Shown piece by piece: positions 34,391 through 42,760 of a DNA stretch of 64,000 nt. The stretch is taken from contig NZ_BMUT01000011.1 of the NCBI RefSeq assembly GCF_014650335.1, positions 186,001-250,000 on the forward strand, written 5' to 3'. The notes below the pieces were generated by a model. It was not told where the DNA came from, did not search any database, and was given only the letters and a program-made list of their open reading frames with translations. How positions within the stretch are numbered: position 1 is the stretch's first letter; every line of letters begins with the position of its first letter. A program made the position numbers and the translations under genes. The DNA is from Streptomyces hiroshimensis. GTDB taxonomy: Bacteria; Actinomycetota; Actinomycetes; Streptomycetales; Streptomycetaceae.

Positions 34391-34476
34391 GGTGCTCCCC
34401 CTAGGTCCGGGCGGACGGGTCCGGGCGGAGAGTGGTGTCCCCTCATGCTCCCGCCGCCCCGGCGGGGCGCGCCAGA

Positions 34477-34499
34477 GGGCCCACGCACGCTGTGGGCCC
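34477..34499 (-). terminator. Hairpin terminator before the radical-SAM gene
   Basis: GGGCCCAC and its complement enclose a 7-base loop, between the nuclease-like gene ending at 34541 and the radical-SAM start at 34390. It is a likely terminator for the former. Confidence 0.55.
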
Positions 34500-34540
34500 A
34501 CGAGGCCGGAAACCGGCGGTCTGCGTGGTCGGCCGGCGGC

Positions 34541-35455
34541 TCACAGCTCGACGAGGGCCTGTACCGGGAGGTGGTCGCTCGGGAAACGGCCCTCGTAGGA
34601 GTAGGTGTTGATGCCGGCCCGCACGGTGCGGACCGACGGTGAGGCCAGGATCCAGTCGATGCGGTCGCCGTCCGGGACCAGGGGCCGGTAGCCATGGAAC
34701 GTCGCGTACTGCCGGCCGCGCTCTGCGGCGGTTTCCCAGGTGTCGGTCAGGGCCCCGCCGCCGAGCAGCGCGTCGTAGACCGGGTTGCCGTGGGCCGGGA
34801 CGTTGAAGTCGCCGGTGACGATGCGGGGGAGTGCCGGGTCGAGGGCCCGCAGGCGCTCGCCGATCAGGGCCGCGCTGCGCTCCCGCGCGTACTGGTGGGC
34901 GTGGTCGAGGTGGGTGTTGAGGAGGTGGAAGCCGCTGCCGGTGTGCCGGTCGGTGAAGCGGATCCGGCTCGCCATCCGGACGATGGTGTTTCCCCAGGTG
35001 GCGGAGCCGATCAGGGCGGGGGTGTCGGACAGCCAGAAGTGGTCGAACTCCTCGGGGCTCAGCCGGAGCGTGTCGTAGAAGACGGCGCCGAACTCGTCGC
35101 GGCTGCCGCCGAGCCGGCCCAGCCCGATCCACGCGTAGCGGGGGCCGAGGTCTTCGGCGATGTCGCGCAGCTGCCGGTACAGGCCCTCCTGGGTGCCCAG
35201 CACGTGGGGTCTCTCGCGACGCAGCAGCCGCCGCATCACCGGGCGCCGCTCCGACCAGGGGTGGGGATCGGTCTCGGAGGCGTACCGCAGGTTGAACGAC
35301 ATCACCCGCAGCCCCCGCCGGTTCTCCGTCCCGGAGGCGGCGGGGGCTCCCGCGGCGGCGGTCGCGGCCGTGGCGGCCGTGGCCCGCAGTGTGGTGCGGC
35401 GGGTCAGGTGCTGCTGGTGCGGCGTGCGGGGGTCCGGCGGAACGGGGGCGGGCAT
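34541..35455 (-). CDS. Secreted endonuclease/exonuclease/phosphatase-family protein
   Basis: A 304-residue protein with a Tat-like signal (LTRRTTLRATAATAATAAAG). The DNase I-like fold follows: LRVMSFNLRYASE, VLGTQEGLYRQL (metal-binding Glu), LLNTHLDHA, IVTGDFNVPAHGNPVYDAL (catalytic Asp/Asn) and FPSDHLPV (catalytic Asp-His). It hydrolyses phosphodiester or phosphomonoester bonds outside the cell, and substrates in this fold range from DNA to inositol phosphates and sphingomyelin. The start at 35455 has AGGAGG. Upstream is a (TGCCG)n repeat tract. Confidence 0.9.
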   Translation of the reverse strand: MPAPVPPDPRTPHQQHLTRRTTLRATAATAATAAAGAPAASGTENRRGLRVMSFNLRYASETDPHPWSERRPVMRRLLRRERPHVLGTQEGLYRQLRDIAEDLGPRYAWIGLGRLGGSRDEFGAVFYDTLRLSPEEFDHFWLSDTPALIGSATWGNTIVRMASRIRFTDRHTGSGFHLLNTHLDHAHQYARERSAALIGERLRALDPALPRIVTGDFNVPAHGNPVYDALLGGGALTDTWETAAERGRQYATFHGYRPLVPDGDRIDWILASPSVRTVRAGINTYSYEGRFPSDHLPVQALVEL

Positions 35456-35540
35456 GGTGCCTCCTGGTCGGGAAGGTCCGGAAGGTCCAGGGGATCCTTG
35501 CCGCAGGACGTCCCGGAGACAAGGAGCGGAAGCGGACTTC

Positions 35541-35590
35541 TGCCGTGCCGTGCCGTGCCCATGCCGTGCCCATGCCCGTGCCGTGCCGCG
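35541..35590. repeat. Short TGCCG-type tandem repeat tract
   Basis: About fifty bases made of TGCCG and TGCCCA/TGCCCG units lie between the genes ending at 35622 and starting at 35455 (both minus strand). It resembles a microsatellite and lies in the 5' untranslated or promoter region of the secreted phosphatase-like gene. Confidence 0.8.
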
Positions 35591-35621
35591 CCCCCGCCGC
35601 TTGCCGGCCGGCGTGCCCGCC

Positions 35622-36782
35622 TCAGATCCTGCCGCCGCCCGGCAGCTCCTTCTTGGCATCCACCACGGCCCGCCGGACGATCGCACTGCGGAAGTACTCG
35701 GTACCCGGCGCCAGGCCCCAGTGCTCCTTCACGAGTACGCTGCGCTGGCCGATGTACTCGTACGTGTCCCTGTCGAAGATCCACTCCTGGCGGCCGAAAC
35801 CGGCGGTGAAGGTGACGGCGATGCCCTTCCGGCCGTCCGGGTTGGTGGCCTCGTCCACGAAGGTGACGCCCGGGATCTTCGCCGCCGCCTTGTAGAGCGC
35901 AGCGCTGATGCGCGGCGGCACCAGCTGCTCGCCGAGGATCTGGCCGATCTCCTCGAACGCCGACCAGTCGGCCTGCGGATCGCCCACACTGGCGCCCCGG
36001 TACAGCTGCTTGAGCAGGGCGTCGGGGTCGGACGGGAGCGCTTTGAGACTGGCGTAGGAGTGCGGGAGCTCGTCGGCGGGGCCGTCGCCGACGTCCAGAT
36101 CCTCGCCCTTCTTGTCCATGAACGGGTGCTCGGGCTCGTAGATGAAGCTTTTGCGGCTGTCGGGCGAGAGCCAGACCTGGCGCGGGTGCAGGGAGGTCAC
36201 CCGGAACCGCTCCTTGCCGCCCGAGCGCTCGCTCTTGATGCCGGACACCCGGCTCTCGACGTAGATGAACTGGTCCGGCCGGGGCTCCGGGGCCGGCTGC
36301 CGCTCGGCCGCGAGTGAGATCCGGTCCATGACCGCCGGCAGCCCTTTGGTGGTGCCGGCGACGGTGCCGGAATCCGCGCTCACGGCGCCCGGCCGCCCGC
36401 CGGTGCCCGGATTCTGCCCCCGCGAGTCCGTTCCCGCGCTCCCGGGGGAGAGGAGTACGACGCCCGCGATCACCGCGGCGGCGCTCGCGGCCGCGGCCGC
36501 CGGTACGGCGATGCGCACGGCGCGGCGCATGCGCGGCCGCGGGGCGGGCCGCGTGGTGACGGCACCGGTGCCGTCACCGGGGACCAGGTCGGGGACGGGG
36601 TCGGCGGCCCGGCCGATCTCGGCCATCAGGTGCTCGCGGAGCTGCTGTTGACGGGCGGCGGACAGGCCGCCGTCCGCGGGCCGGGGCAGCAGCAGGCCGA
36701 ACTCGGCGTGGTCGAGCGGTTCGTGGTCGAGCTGTTCGCGGTTGCGCGGCTCCTGTGCGGGCCGCCGGAAGACGTTCTTCAT
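35622..36782 (-). CDS. CU044_5270-like membrane protein coupled to ECF sigma factor
   Basis: A 386-residue protein. Residues 1-~90 are cytoplasmic (LDHAEFGLLLPRP, REHLMAEIGRA), one transmembrane segment lies at about 92-115 (AVPAAAAASAAAVIAGVVLL), and a large outer domain follows with VESRVSGIKSERSGG, PRQVWLSPD and GRQEWIFDRDTYEYIGQRS. This is the layout of the proteins named CU044_5270 family, found after ECF sigma genes and presumed to anchor or regulate them. The start overlaps the sigma stop by 4 bp (ATGA). An anti-sigma role is inferred from position and topology. Confidence 0.85.
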   Translation of the reverse strand: MKNVFRRPAQEPRNREQLDHEPLDHAEFGLLLPRPADGGLSAARQQQLREHLMAEIGRAADPVPDLVPGDGTGAVTTRPAPRPRMRRAVRIAVPAAAAASAAAVIAGVVLLSPGSAGTDSRGQNPGTGGRPGAVSADSGTVAGTTKGLPAVMDRISLAAERQPAPEPRPDQFIYVESRVSGIKSERSGGKERFRVTSLHPRQVWLSPDSRKSFIYEPEHPFMDKKGEDLDVGDGPADELPHSYASLKALPSDPDALLKQLYRGASVGDPQADWSAFEEIGQILGEQLVPPRISAALYKAAAKIPGVTFVDEATNPDGRKGIAVTFTAGFGRQEWIFDRDTYEYIGQRSVLVKEHWGLAPGTEYFRSAIVRRAVVDAKKELPGGGRI

Positions 36783-37420
36783 CGGTTCCACTTCACTTTC
36801 GGCCGGATCAGGTCCGTGCGGTCGCCGAGGACCGGGAGTGCGGTGCCGGGGGTTCGTGCCGCGTCGCCGGCGCTCTGCCGGAGTTCGCGCTCGGCGAGTC
36901 CGCGCAGCCGTTCGCGGGCCCGGGACAGCCGTGACCGCACGGTGCCGACGGGCACGCCCAGGGCTTCCGCCGCTTCGGCGTAGCTCAGCCCGGACCACAC
37001 GCACAGGGTGACCACTTCGCGTTCGCTCCGGCGGAGCTTGCCCAGGGCCCTCTCGGCCGCGGCGAGCTGCTCGGCGTCGGCCATCCGCCCGACGAGCTCT
37101 GCGGAGAAGTCCGGAACCGTGTCCCTCGCCGGGACGCGGGCGAGGGCCTTCTCGTGGCGGCGCGCGGCGCGCGCGACGTTGCGCAGCACGTTGACCGCGA
37201 TGCCCATCAGCCACGGCCGGGGGCTGTCGCCCTCGTCGCGCAGGCGCTCGCGCAGCCGCCAGGCCTCCAGGAACGTCAGCGAGACGACGTCCTCGGCCGT
37301 GGCCCAGTCGCCCGTGACGCGTACGGCGTGCCGGTGGACCAGCTGGGCGTGGTCGTCGAAGAGCTGCCGGAAGGCGCCGGGGTCGCCGCTCCGGATGCGG
37401 GCTTGTATGGATCGGTTCAC
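36779..37420 (-). CDS. ECF RNA polymerase sigma factor
   Basis: A 213-residue sigma factor (SigE/RpoE type). Region 2 (about 15-80) has DHAQLVHRHAVRVTGDWATA and EDVVSLTFLEAWR, with PWLMGIAVNVLRN after it. Region 4 (about 120-175) has LRRSEREVVTLCVWSGLSY and GVPVGTVRSRLSRARERL. I chose the GTG at 37420 because homology starts with NRSIQARIRSGD. An alternative GTG at 37468 adds 16 residues, and neither has a clear Shine-Dalgarno. It is operonic with the membrane protein at 35622. Confidence 0.9.
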   Translation of the reverse strand: MNRSIQARIRSGDPGAFRQLFDDHAQLVHRHAVRVTGDWATAEDVVSLTFLEAWRLRERLRDEGDSPRPWLMGIAVNVLRNVARAARRHEKALARVPARDTVPDFSAELVGRMADAEQLAAAERALGKLRRSEREVVTLCVWSGLSYAEAAEALGVPVGTVRSRLSRARERLRGLAERELRQSAGDAARTPGTALPVLGDRTDLIRPKVKWNR

Positions 37421-37561
37421 GTTCTGAGTTGTCCGCTCGGGGCCGTGCGTTCCCGTGATCCGGGTCACGGAGAGGCCGGGTGGCCGGCCGTCAAGGGGAG
37501 GATGTCACGCAGGGGGCCACCGGCTTCGAGGAGCCCGGCCAGGACCGAAGGGACGTGTGTT

Positions 37562-38413
37562 GTGCCGTACGCCCGGAGCGCGGACGGGGTCCGCATCGCC
37601 TACCAGACCGAGGGCGAGGGCTCCCCGCTCGTCCTGCTGGCGGGCCAGGCCTGCAGTCATCACTGGTGGGACGGCGTCCGGGAGGACTTCCACGCCGCCC
37701 ACCGCACCGTCACCCTCGACTACCGGGGCACCGGGGAGAGCGACAAGCCCGACGAGCCGTACAGCATCGAGGGGTTCGCGCAGGACGTGATCGCGGTGCT
37801 GGACGACCTCGGCGCCGACCGGGCGCACGTGTACGGCACGTCCATGGGCGGGCGGGTCGCCCAGCTGCTGGCCGCCCGCCACCCGGAGCGGGTCCGCGCG
37901 CTGGTCCTCGGCTGTACGTCACCGGGAGGCCGGCACGCCGTCGAGCGCGGCAACGACGTCCGCAAGTCGCTGGTCGCGCCCGGGCCCGCGGCCCTGCAGG
38001 CCCTGCGCGAACTGATGTACACCCCGGCCTGGCTCGCGGCGCACCCGGGCCCTTCCCCCACGCTCGGCGACCCCGCCATGCCGGCCCACGCCCGGCGCCG
38101 GCACCTGGCCGCCAGCAACCGGCACGACGCGTGGGACGCGCTGCCCGGCATCTCCGCGCCCACGCTGGTGGTGCACGGCAGCGACGACCTCCTCAACCCC
38201 ACGGCGAACGCGCACCTCCTCGCGGGCCGTATCCCGGGCGCCCGGCTGCACCTGATCCCCGGGGCACGGCACGCCTACTTCGAGGAGTTCCGCAGCACGG
38301 CGGGCCCGCTCGTCCTGGACTTCCTCGCGGAGCAGGAGCAGGAGCAGGAGCAGAGGCAGGAGCAGGAGCAGGATCAGGAGCAGGAGCAGGAGCAGGAGCA
38401 GCGCACGGCGTGA
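37562..38413 (+). CDS. Alpha/beta hydrolase with Glu-Gln repeat tail
   Basis: A 283-residue hydrolase of the prolyl-aminopeptidase/haloperoxidase-like group. It has LAGQACSHHWWDG (oxyanion region), YGTSMGGRVAQLLAARHPE (nucleophile Ser), HGSDDLLNP (acid Asp) and GARHAYFEEF (catalytic His). It is cytoplasmic, with no signal peptide. The C-terminal ~25 residues are Glu-Gln repeats from a 6-bp DNA repeat (38330-38401), probably a disordered tail without catalytic role. The GTG start at 37562 follows GAAGGG. The substrate is unknown. Confidence 0.88.
   Translation: MPYARSADGVRIAYQTEGEGSPLVLLAGQACSHHWWDGVREDFHAAHRTVTLDYRGTGESDKPDEPYSIEGFAQDVIAVLDDLGADRAHVYGTSMGGRVAQLLAARHPERVRALVLGCTSPGGRHAVERGNDVRKSLVAPGPAALQALRELMYTPAWLAAHPGPSPTLGDPAMPAHARRRHLAASNRHDAWDALPGISAPTLVVHGSDDLLNPTANAHLLAGRIPGARLHLIPGARHAYFEEFRSTAGPLVLDFLAEQEQEQEQRQEQEQDQEQEQEQEQRTA
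38330..38401. repeat. 6-bp tandem repeat at the 3' end of the hydrolase gene
   Basis: Twelve near-identical GAGCAG units in frame encode Glu-Gln pairs ending three codons before the stop. Confidence 0.9.
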
Positions 38414-38454
38414 TGCGGCGGGCGCCCGGCGTGGGGGAGAGGGCGCGGGAGAGG

Positions 38455-39513
38455 TCAGGCCGGTGCGGCCTCGATGAGGTGGAAGGAGTTCGGGCGGGGC
38501 AAGGGGGTGATGCCGGTGAGACGGAAGCCGCCCTGGGCGCACAGGGCGGTGAAGTCCTCCGCGGTGCGTTCCCTGCCGCCCACCGTGACCAGCATGTTGA
38601 GGTCGCTGAGATAGGTCAGGTCGGTGGTCCCGGCGGGCACGGTGGGCGGCAGGACCGGCTCGACGATCAGGAGGGTGCCGCTGTCCGGGACGACCTTCCT
38701 GATGTGGCGCAAAATGGTTGCGCACCGCTCGTCGTTCCAGTCGTGGATCACGCTCTTGAGCAGGTAGAGGTCACCGCCCGGAGGAGCCGAGGCGAAGAAG
38801 TCGCCGCTCTCCAGGGCGACCCGGTCGGTGAGGCCGTCGCGTGCGAGCCGCTCGGGGGCCTGGGCGAGGCCTTCGGGGGTGTCGTAGAGGATGCCGCGCG
38901 GCCGGGGATGCGCGCGCAGGATCGCGGAGAGCAGGGTCCCGTCGCCGCCGCCGACGTCCACCACCGTGCCGAAGCGGCCGAAGTCGTAGTGTTCCGGGAC
39001 GGCAGCGGCGGCGAGCTGAGTGGCCTGGCTCATGGCCGCGTTGAACTCGGCGGACAGCTCGGGCCGCTCGCGCAGGTAGCTGAAGAAGTCCGTGCCGAAG
39101 ACGGTGTCGAAGGTCGTCGCTCCCGTCCGGATCCCTTCCTCCAGCAGGTCCCAGCCCCGCTGCAGCGAGGGGTCGGTGAACATCCGGGCCCCGGCGGCCA
39201 TCGTGCCGGGGACGTCCGCACGCAGCAGGTCGCCGGTCGCCGTCGTGGTGAACGTGCCGGGCGCCGTCTCGGTGAGCAGTTGCAGACAGGCCAGTGCCCG
39301 CAGCAGCCGGTGTGTGGCCTGCGGCTGGGTGCCGAGCTCGGCGGCGAGCCCGGCGGCCGTGCACTCCTTCCCGCCGATGCGTTCGAAGACCCCCAGTCGT
39401 ACGGCGGTGCCCAGCGTCTGCGTGGTCATGTACCCGAAGGCCAGTTGCACGACGGTGCGGCGCTCCTGCCAGCCCGCCGGTGCCTGCTCGCCGTCGTTTC
39501 CTGTCGTGGTCAT
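38455..39513 (-). CDS. SAM-dependent O-methyltransferase (acetylserotonin-type)
   Basis: A 352-residue enzyme with an N-terminal winged-helix dimerisation domain (QLAFGYMTTQTLGTAVRLGV, HRLLRALACLQLL) and a C-terminal catalytic domain with VVDVGGGDGTLL (SAM) and LKSVIHDWNDERC (catalytic His region). It is the same family as the gene at 19392 and typical of natural-product tailoring. The ATG at 39513 follows GAGAGGG. The upstream region holds a 12-bp-stem palindrome and a 7-bp tandem repeat. No core biosynthetic gene is next to it. Confidence 0.9.
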   Translation of the reverse strand: MTTTGNDGEQAPAGWQERRTVVQLAFGYMTTQTLGTAVRLGVFERIGGKECTAAGLAAELGTQPQATHRLLRALACLQLLTETAPGTFTTTATGDLLRADVPGTMAAGARMFTDPSLQRGWDLLEEGIRTGATTFDTVFGTDFFSYLRERPELSAEFNAAMSQATQLAAAAVPEHYDFGRFGTVVDVGGGDGTLLSAILRAHPRPRGILYDTPEGLAQAPERLARDGLTDRVALESGDFFASAPPGGDLYLLKSVIHDWNDERCATILRHIRKVVPDSGTLLIVEPVLPPTVPAGTTDLTYLSDLNMLVTVGGRERTAEDFTALCAQGGFRLTGITPLPRPNSFHLIEAAPA

Positions 39514-39595
39514 CGCGGCCCTCTCGTCGTGGCGCCGCCCGGCGCCGGTCAACGTTGGTGCGGCATGCCGGGGCCTGTGCCACGGGGTGGCTGAC

Positions 39596-39623
39596 GCCCG
39601 ACTTAGGTAACCCTAAGTCGGGC
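39596..39623. promoter_or_regulatory. Perfect inverted repeat upstream of the methyltransferase gene
   Basis: GCCCGACTTAGG and its complement are separated by TAAC, 83 bases before the methyltransferase start. The inner TTAGG/CCTAA arms recall half-sites of streptomycete repressors, but the spacing is too short for a standard DmdR iron box. It may instead be a terminator for the gene ending at 39726. Confidence 0.5.
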
Positions 39624-39646
39624 TTCGGCGGACCTGCAATGCTCCG

Positions 39647-39735
39647 TCAGTCCTCAGTCCTCAGTCCTCAGTCCTGAGCCCTCAGTCCCCAGCCCCTCAG
39701 TCCCCAGCCCCTCAGTCCTCGCCCCTCAGTCCCTG
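39647..39735. repeat. 7-bp TCAGTCC tandem repeat spanning a stop codon
   Basis: Four exact TCAGTCC units (39647-39674), then degenerate copies (TGAGCCC, CCAGCCC, CTCAGTCC) continue to 39735. The stop codon of the minus-strand methyltransferase gene (39726-39728) lies inside the tract. Confidence 0.9.
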
Positions 39736-40574
39736 CCGACGGGCCGCAGGCCGAAGTGCACGGTCTTCGCGGTCAGCAGGAACAGGTCCGCGCGCCGGTC
39801 GATCCCCGCCGGGTCGGCCGGGTCGAGCAGCCGGTCCAGCGTCGCCGCGTCCCCGGCGTCCAGGGCCTCGGCGCACATCCTGCGCTGCCGCTCCAGGGAC
39901 TGCCGCACCGACTGTCGCGTCCCCTCGTCCAGCGGTGCAGGTCGGTCCACGAGGAAGCTCTTGCTGCGCACCCCGGTGAGCCCCGCTGCCCGCAGCATGC
40001 CGGGCCAGTCCTCGACCACCGCGACGGAGCCGGGCAGTTCCTCCCGCATCCGGCTGAAGCGTTCCGCCATCGCCACGTCCAGCCGGGCCTGCAGCCCGGG
40101 ACGGCCGAAGCCGAGGTCGCGCGGCAGCGAGCGCGCCCGCATCTCGCCTTCGACGACGGCCAGCACGCCTCCGGGGGCGAGCAGCCCGGCGAGCCGGTCG
40201 AGGGCGTCCTGCTGGTCACCGACGTGGTGCACCACCTGCGCCGTCCACACCAGGTCCGCCGGCCCCAGGCCGTCGAGCCCCTCCGGGAACTCCGCCGCCC
40301 GGGTCCGCAGCCGGACCCCGAGCCGGCCGGCCCGCTCCTCGGCGCGGGCCAGCAGCTCCGGCGCCCCGTCCACGGCGACGACCTCGGCCTGCGGGAACGC
40401 CTGTGCGAGGCGGCAGGCCGCGACCCCCGGGCCGCTGCCGATGTCGAGGATCCGCCGCGGTGCGCCGCCGGTCAGGTGCCGCAGCTCCTCGACGGCCTGC
40501 TGCACGTAGGGGCTGTGCGCCTCGCCCTCGAGCTCCAGCATGTAGGCCAGCGCGGCCCAGTCGAAGTCGTTCAC
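39726..40574 (-). CDS. Class I SAM-dependent methyltransferase
   Basis: A 282-residue methyltransferase: RILDIGSGPGVAACRLAQ (motif I), AEVVAVDGAPELL (motif II), ADLVWTAQVVHHVGD (motif IV/post) and GGVLAVVEGEMRARSLP. The GTG start at 40574 follows GGGAG. A longer frame runs antisense through the divergent XRE-cupin gene and is ignored. Small-molecule substrates are likely; which one is unknown. It is divergent from the regulator at 40701, which may control it. Confidence 0.88.
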   Translation of the reverse strand: MNDFDWAALAYMLELEGEAHSPYVQQAVEELRHLTGGAPRRILDIGSGPGVAACRLAQAFPQAEVVAVDGAPELLARAEERAGRLGVRLRTRAAEFPEGLDGLGPADLVWTAQVVHHVGDQQDALDRLAGLLAPGGVLAVVEGEMRARSLPRDLGFGRPGLQARLDVAMAERFSRMREELPGSVAVVEDWPGMLRAAGLTGVRSKSFLVDRPAPLDEGTRQSVRQSLERQRRMCAEALDAGDAATLDRLLDPADPAGIDRRADLFLLTAKTVHFGLRPVGRD

Positions 40575-40665
40575 CGGATGTGCTCCCTCGGCTCGTCGGC
40601 CGGCTCCGCCGCCGGCTCTTCCCTTTGGTCCCTCTGGCGCAGACTGTGCGGCCGGATGACGATCC

Positions 40666-40694
40666 TTGACAAACCTTGTTGCTGTTTCTGCAAT
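40666..40694 (+). promoter_or_regulatory. Promoter giving an apparently leaderless mRNA for the XRE-cupin gene
   Basis: TTGACA (40666-40671), a 17-bp spacer and TGCAAT (40689-40694) lie 6 bases before the ATG at 40701, so transcription would start at or next to the start codon. No Shine-Dalgarno is present. A small inverted repeat TTGC/GCAA (40679-40682, 40690-40693) overlaps the -10 and could be an autoregulatory site. Confidence 0.6.
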
Positions 40695-40700
40695 AGAGCC

Positions 40701-41270
40701 ATGGAAGAAGTGCTCGCCGCCGTCGGCCCCCGGCTCAAGCGCATCCGCCGGCAGCGTCAGTGCACTCTCGCCGCCCTGTCGGAGGCCACCGGCATCTCGG
40801 TCAGTACGCTGTCCCGGCTGGAGTCCGGGCAGCGCAAGCCGAGCCTGGAGCTGCTGCTGCCCATCGCGCACGCCCACCAGGTCCCGCTCGACGAGCTGGT
40901 CGGCGCGCCGCCCGTCGGCGATCCGCGCGTACGGCTGAAGCCGGTCAGGCGCGGGGACTCCACGGTGGTGCCGCTGACCCAGCAGCCGGGCGGGCTGCAG
41001 GCGTTCAAGATGGTCATCGGCACCTCGCGCAGCCGCCCCGACCTCCGCACGCACGAGGGCTACGAGTGGCTGTACGTGCTCGGCGGCAGGCTGCGGCTGG
41101 TGCTCGCCGAGCACGACGTCGTCCTCCAGGTGGGCGAGGCCGCCGAGTTCGACACCCGGGTGCCGCACTGGTTCGGCAGCACCGGGGACGGGCCGGTGGA
41201 GGTGCTGAGCCTGTTCGGGCCCCAGGGCGAGCGCATGCACGTCCGCGCCAAGCCGTCCGGCAAGGCCTGA
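40701..41270 (+). CDS. XRE-family regulator with C-terminal cupin domain
   Basis: A 189-residue regulator. The N-terminal Cro/C1 HTH (about 8-65) has LKRIRRQRQCTLAALSEATG and STLSRLESGQRKPSLELLLP. The C-terminal cupin (about 100-185) has HEGYEWLYVLGGRLRLVLAE and DTRVPHWFGSTG, with His residues that could bind metal or ligand. Proteins of this type sense small metabolites. The start is fixed by the HTH, and the ATG lies only 6 bases from a -10 box. It is divergent from the methyltransferase gene at 40574. Confidence 0.9.
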   Translation: MEEVLAAVGPRLKRIRRQRQCTLAALSEATGISVSTLSRLESGQRKPSLELLLPIAHAHQVPLDELVGAPPVGDPRVRLKPVRRGDSTVVPLTQQPGGLQAFKMVIGTSRSRPDLRTHEGYEWLYVLGGRLRLVLAEHDVVLQVGEAAEFDTRVPHWFGSTGDGPVEVLSLFGPQGERMHVRAKPSGKA

Positions 41271-41411
41271 CTCCGGCAAGGCCCGTGCCCGGCAGAGCCC
41301 GGGCACGACGACTCCTCAAGCACCCGCCGTCATGCTCTGAGCCGTGCTGCCCGCGGTCCGGCTCCGACGCCGGTCGTCCCGGCCCCGACCTCCGCCCCTT
41401 GGAGACTTCCC

Positions 41412-42683
41412 GTGCGCTTCCTCGCCGACGTCACACCCCTGCGCCGCTCCGCGGACTTCCGCCGCCTGTGGTGCGGCAACACCGTCTCCTGGGTGGGCCA
41501 GCAGATGACCGCGCTCGCGGTCTCCCTGCAGGTCTACGCGATCACCGGCTCCACGTTCTCGGTGGGCCTGGTCGGCCTGTGCTCCCTGGTCCCGCTGATC
41601 GTGGCGGGCCTGTACGGCGGGGCCGTCGCCGACACCGTCGACCGCCGGGCCCTCGGCCTGGTCAGCGCGTCCGGTGCGGCGCTGCTGTCCGTCGTCCTGG
41701 CAGCCGCCGCGCTGCTCGGGCTCCGGCAGGTGTGGCTGCTCTACACGGTCGTCGCCCTGCAGTCGGTCTGCTTCGCGATGAGCACCCCGGCCCGCAGCTC
41801 GATGATCCCCAGACTCCTGCCGCGGGAACAGCTTCCCGCCGCCAACGCCCTGTCCTCCCTGACGACCAACCTCGGTCTCATGGGCGGCCCCATGCTCGGC
41901 GGCGCCGTCGTCGGCCTCTGGGGCTTCCAGGCCGCCTACCTGATCGACGTGGCCGCCTTCTCCGCCTCGCTGTACGCGATGTGGCGCCTGCCCTCGATGC
42001 GCCCCGAGCCCGTGGGCGGGACCGGGCCGGCCTGTGCAGCCGGCGCGTCCGGGGACCGGCGGCCGCAGCAGCGCGCCTCCGTACGGGGCGGCCTGCGCTT
42101 CCTCGTCACCCGCCCCAACCTGCGCGTCACCTTCCTCGCCGACCTGGCCGCCATGGTGCTGGCCCAGCCCCGGGCGCTCTTCCCGGCCATAGCGGGACTC
42201 TGGTACGGCGGCGACACGAAGACGGTCGGCCTGCTCGTCGCCGCACCCGCCGTGGGGGCGGTGCTGGGCGGGCTGTTCTCCGGCTGGCTCGGGCGCATAC
42301 ACCGGCACGGGCTCGCCGTGCTGCTCTCCGTCGCCGGCTGGGGAACGGCCGTCACCGTCTTCGGCCTGACCCGCAACCTCTGGCTCGGCCTGCTCTTCCT
42401 CGCCCTGGCCGGATGCGCCGACAGCATATCGGCGGTCTTCCGGACCACCATGCTCCAGGCGGCCACCCCGGACGACATGCGCGGCCGCCTCCAGGGCGTC
42501 TTCATCGTCGTGGTCGCGGGCGGTCCCCGGCTGGGCGACTTCCTCGCCGGGTCCGCCGCGGACCTCGCCTCACCCTCCTGGGCCGTCGTCGGCGGCGGCC
42601 TCGGCTGCGTCGTGGCGATCGCGCTCATCGCCGTGCAGTGGCGCAACTTCGCACGCTACGACGCGCGTTCCCCTCAGCCGTAG
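41412..42683 (+). CDS. MFS transporter (enterobactin-exporter-like)
   Basis: A 423-residue membrane protein with about twelve transmembrane segments. It begins LRRSADFRRLWCGNTVSWVG and has the loop 2-3 MFS motif GAVADTVDRRALGL, and TPARSSMIPRLLPREQLPAA typical of the EntS/DHA3 group. It probably exports a small molecule, drug or siderophore by proton antiport. GTG start. It is convergent with the ArsR-like regulator gene. Substrate unknown. Confidence 0.9.
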   Translation: MRFLADVTPLRRSADFRRLWCGNTVSWVGQQMTALAVSLQVYAITGSTFSVGLVGLCSLVPLIVAGLYGGAVADTVDRRALGLVSASGAALLSVVLAAAALLGLRQVWLLYTVVALQSVCFAMSTPARSSMIPRLLPREQLPAANALSSLTTNLGLMGGPMLGGAVVGLWGFQAAYLIDVAAFSASLYAMWRLPSMRPEPVGGTGPACAAGASGDRRPQQRASVRGGLRFLVTRPNLRVTFLADLAAMVLAQPRALFPAIAGLWYGGDTKTVGLLVAAPAVGAVLGGLFSGWLGRIHRHGLAVLLSVAGWGTAVTVFGLTRNLWLGLLFLALAGCADSISAVFRTTMLQAATPDDMRGRLQGVFIVVVAGGPRLGDFLAGSAADLASPSWAVVGGGLGCVVAIALIAVQWRNFARYDARSPQP

Positions 42684-42760
42684 GGCCGGCATCAGCTGTA
42701 CGAACCGATGTCAGCCGTAGGACCCCAACCGTCCGGCTGACCCCCACCGTACGGCCCGCC

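Noticed and set aside
34391..34540. RiPP precursor gene upstream of the radical-SAM gene
   Set aside because: Only short frames without ribosome sites or Cys/Ser/Thr-rich cores were found, and the region carries a terminator hairpin.
37154..38413. 419-residue form of the alpha/beta hydrolase starting at 37154
   Set aside because: The first ~136 codons run antisense through the sigma factor gene; the GTG at 37562 fits the family start.
39596..39623. DmdR/IdeR iron box
   Set aside because: TTAGG and CCTAA half-sites are present, but only 4 bases separate them instead of about 9, and no siderophore genes follow.
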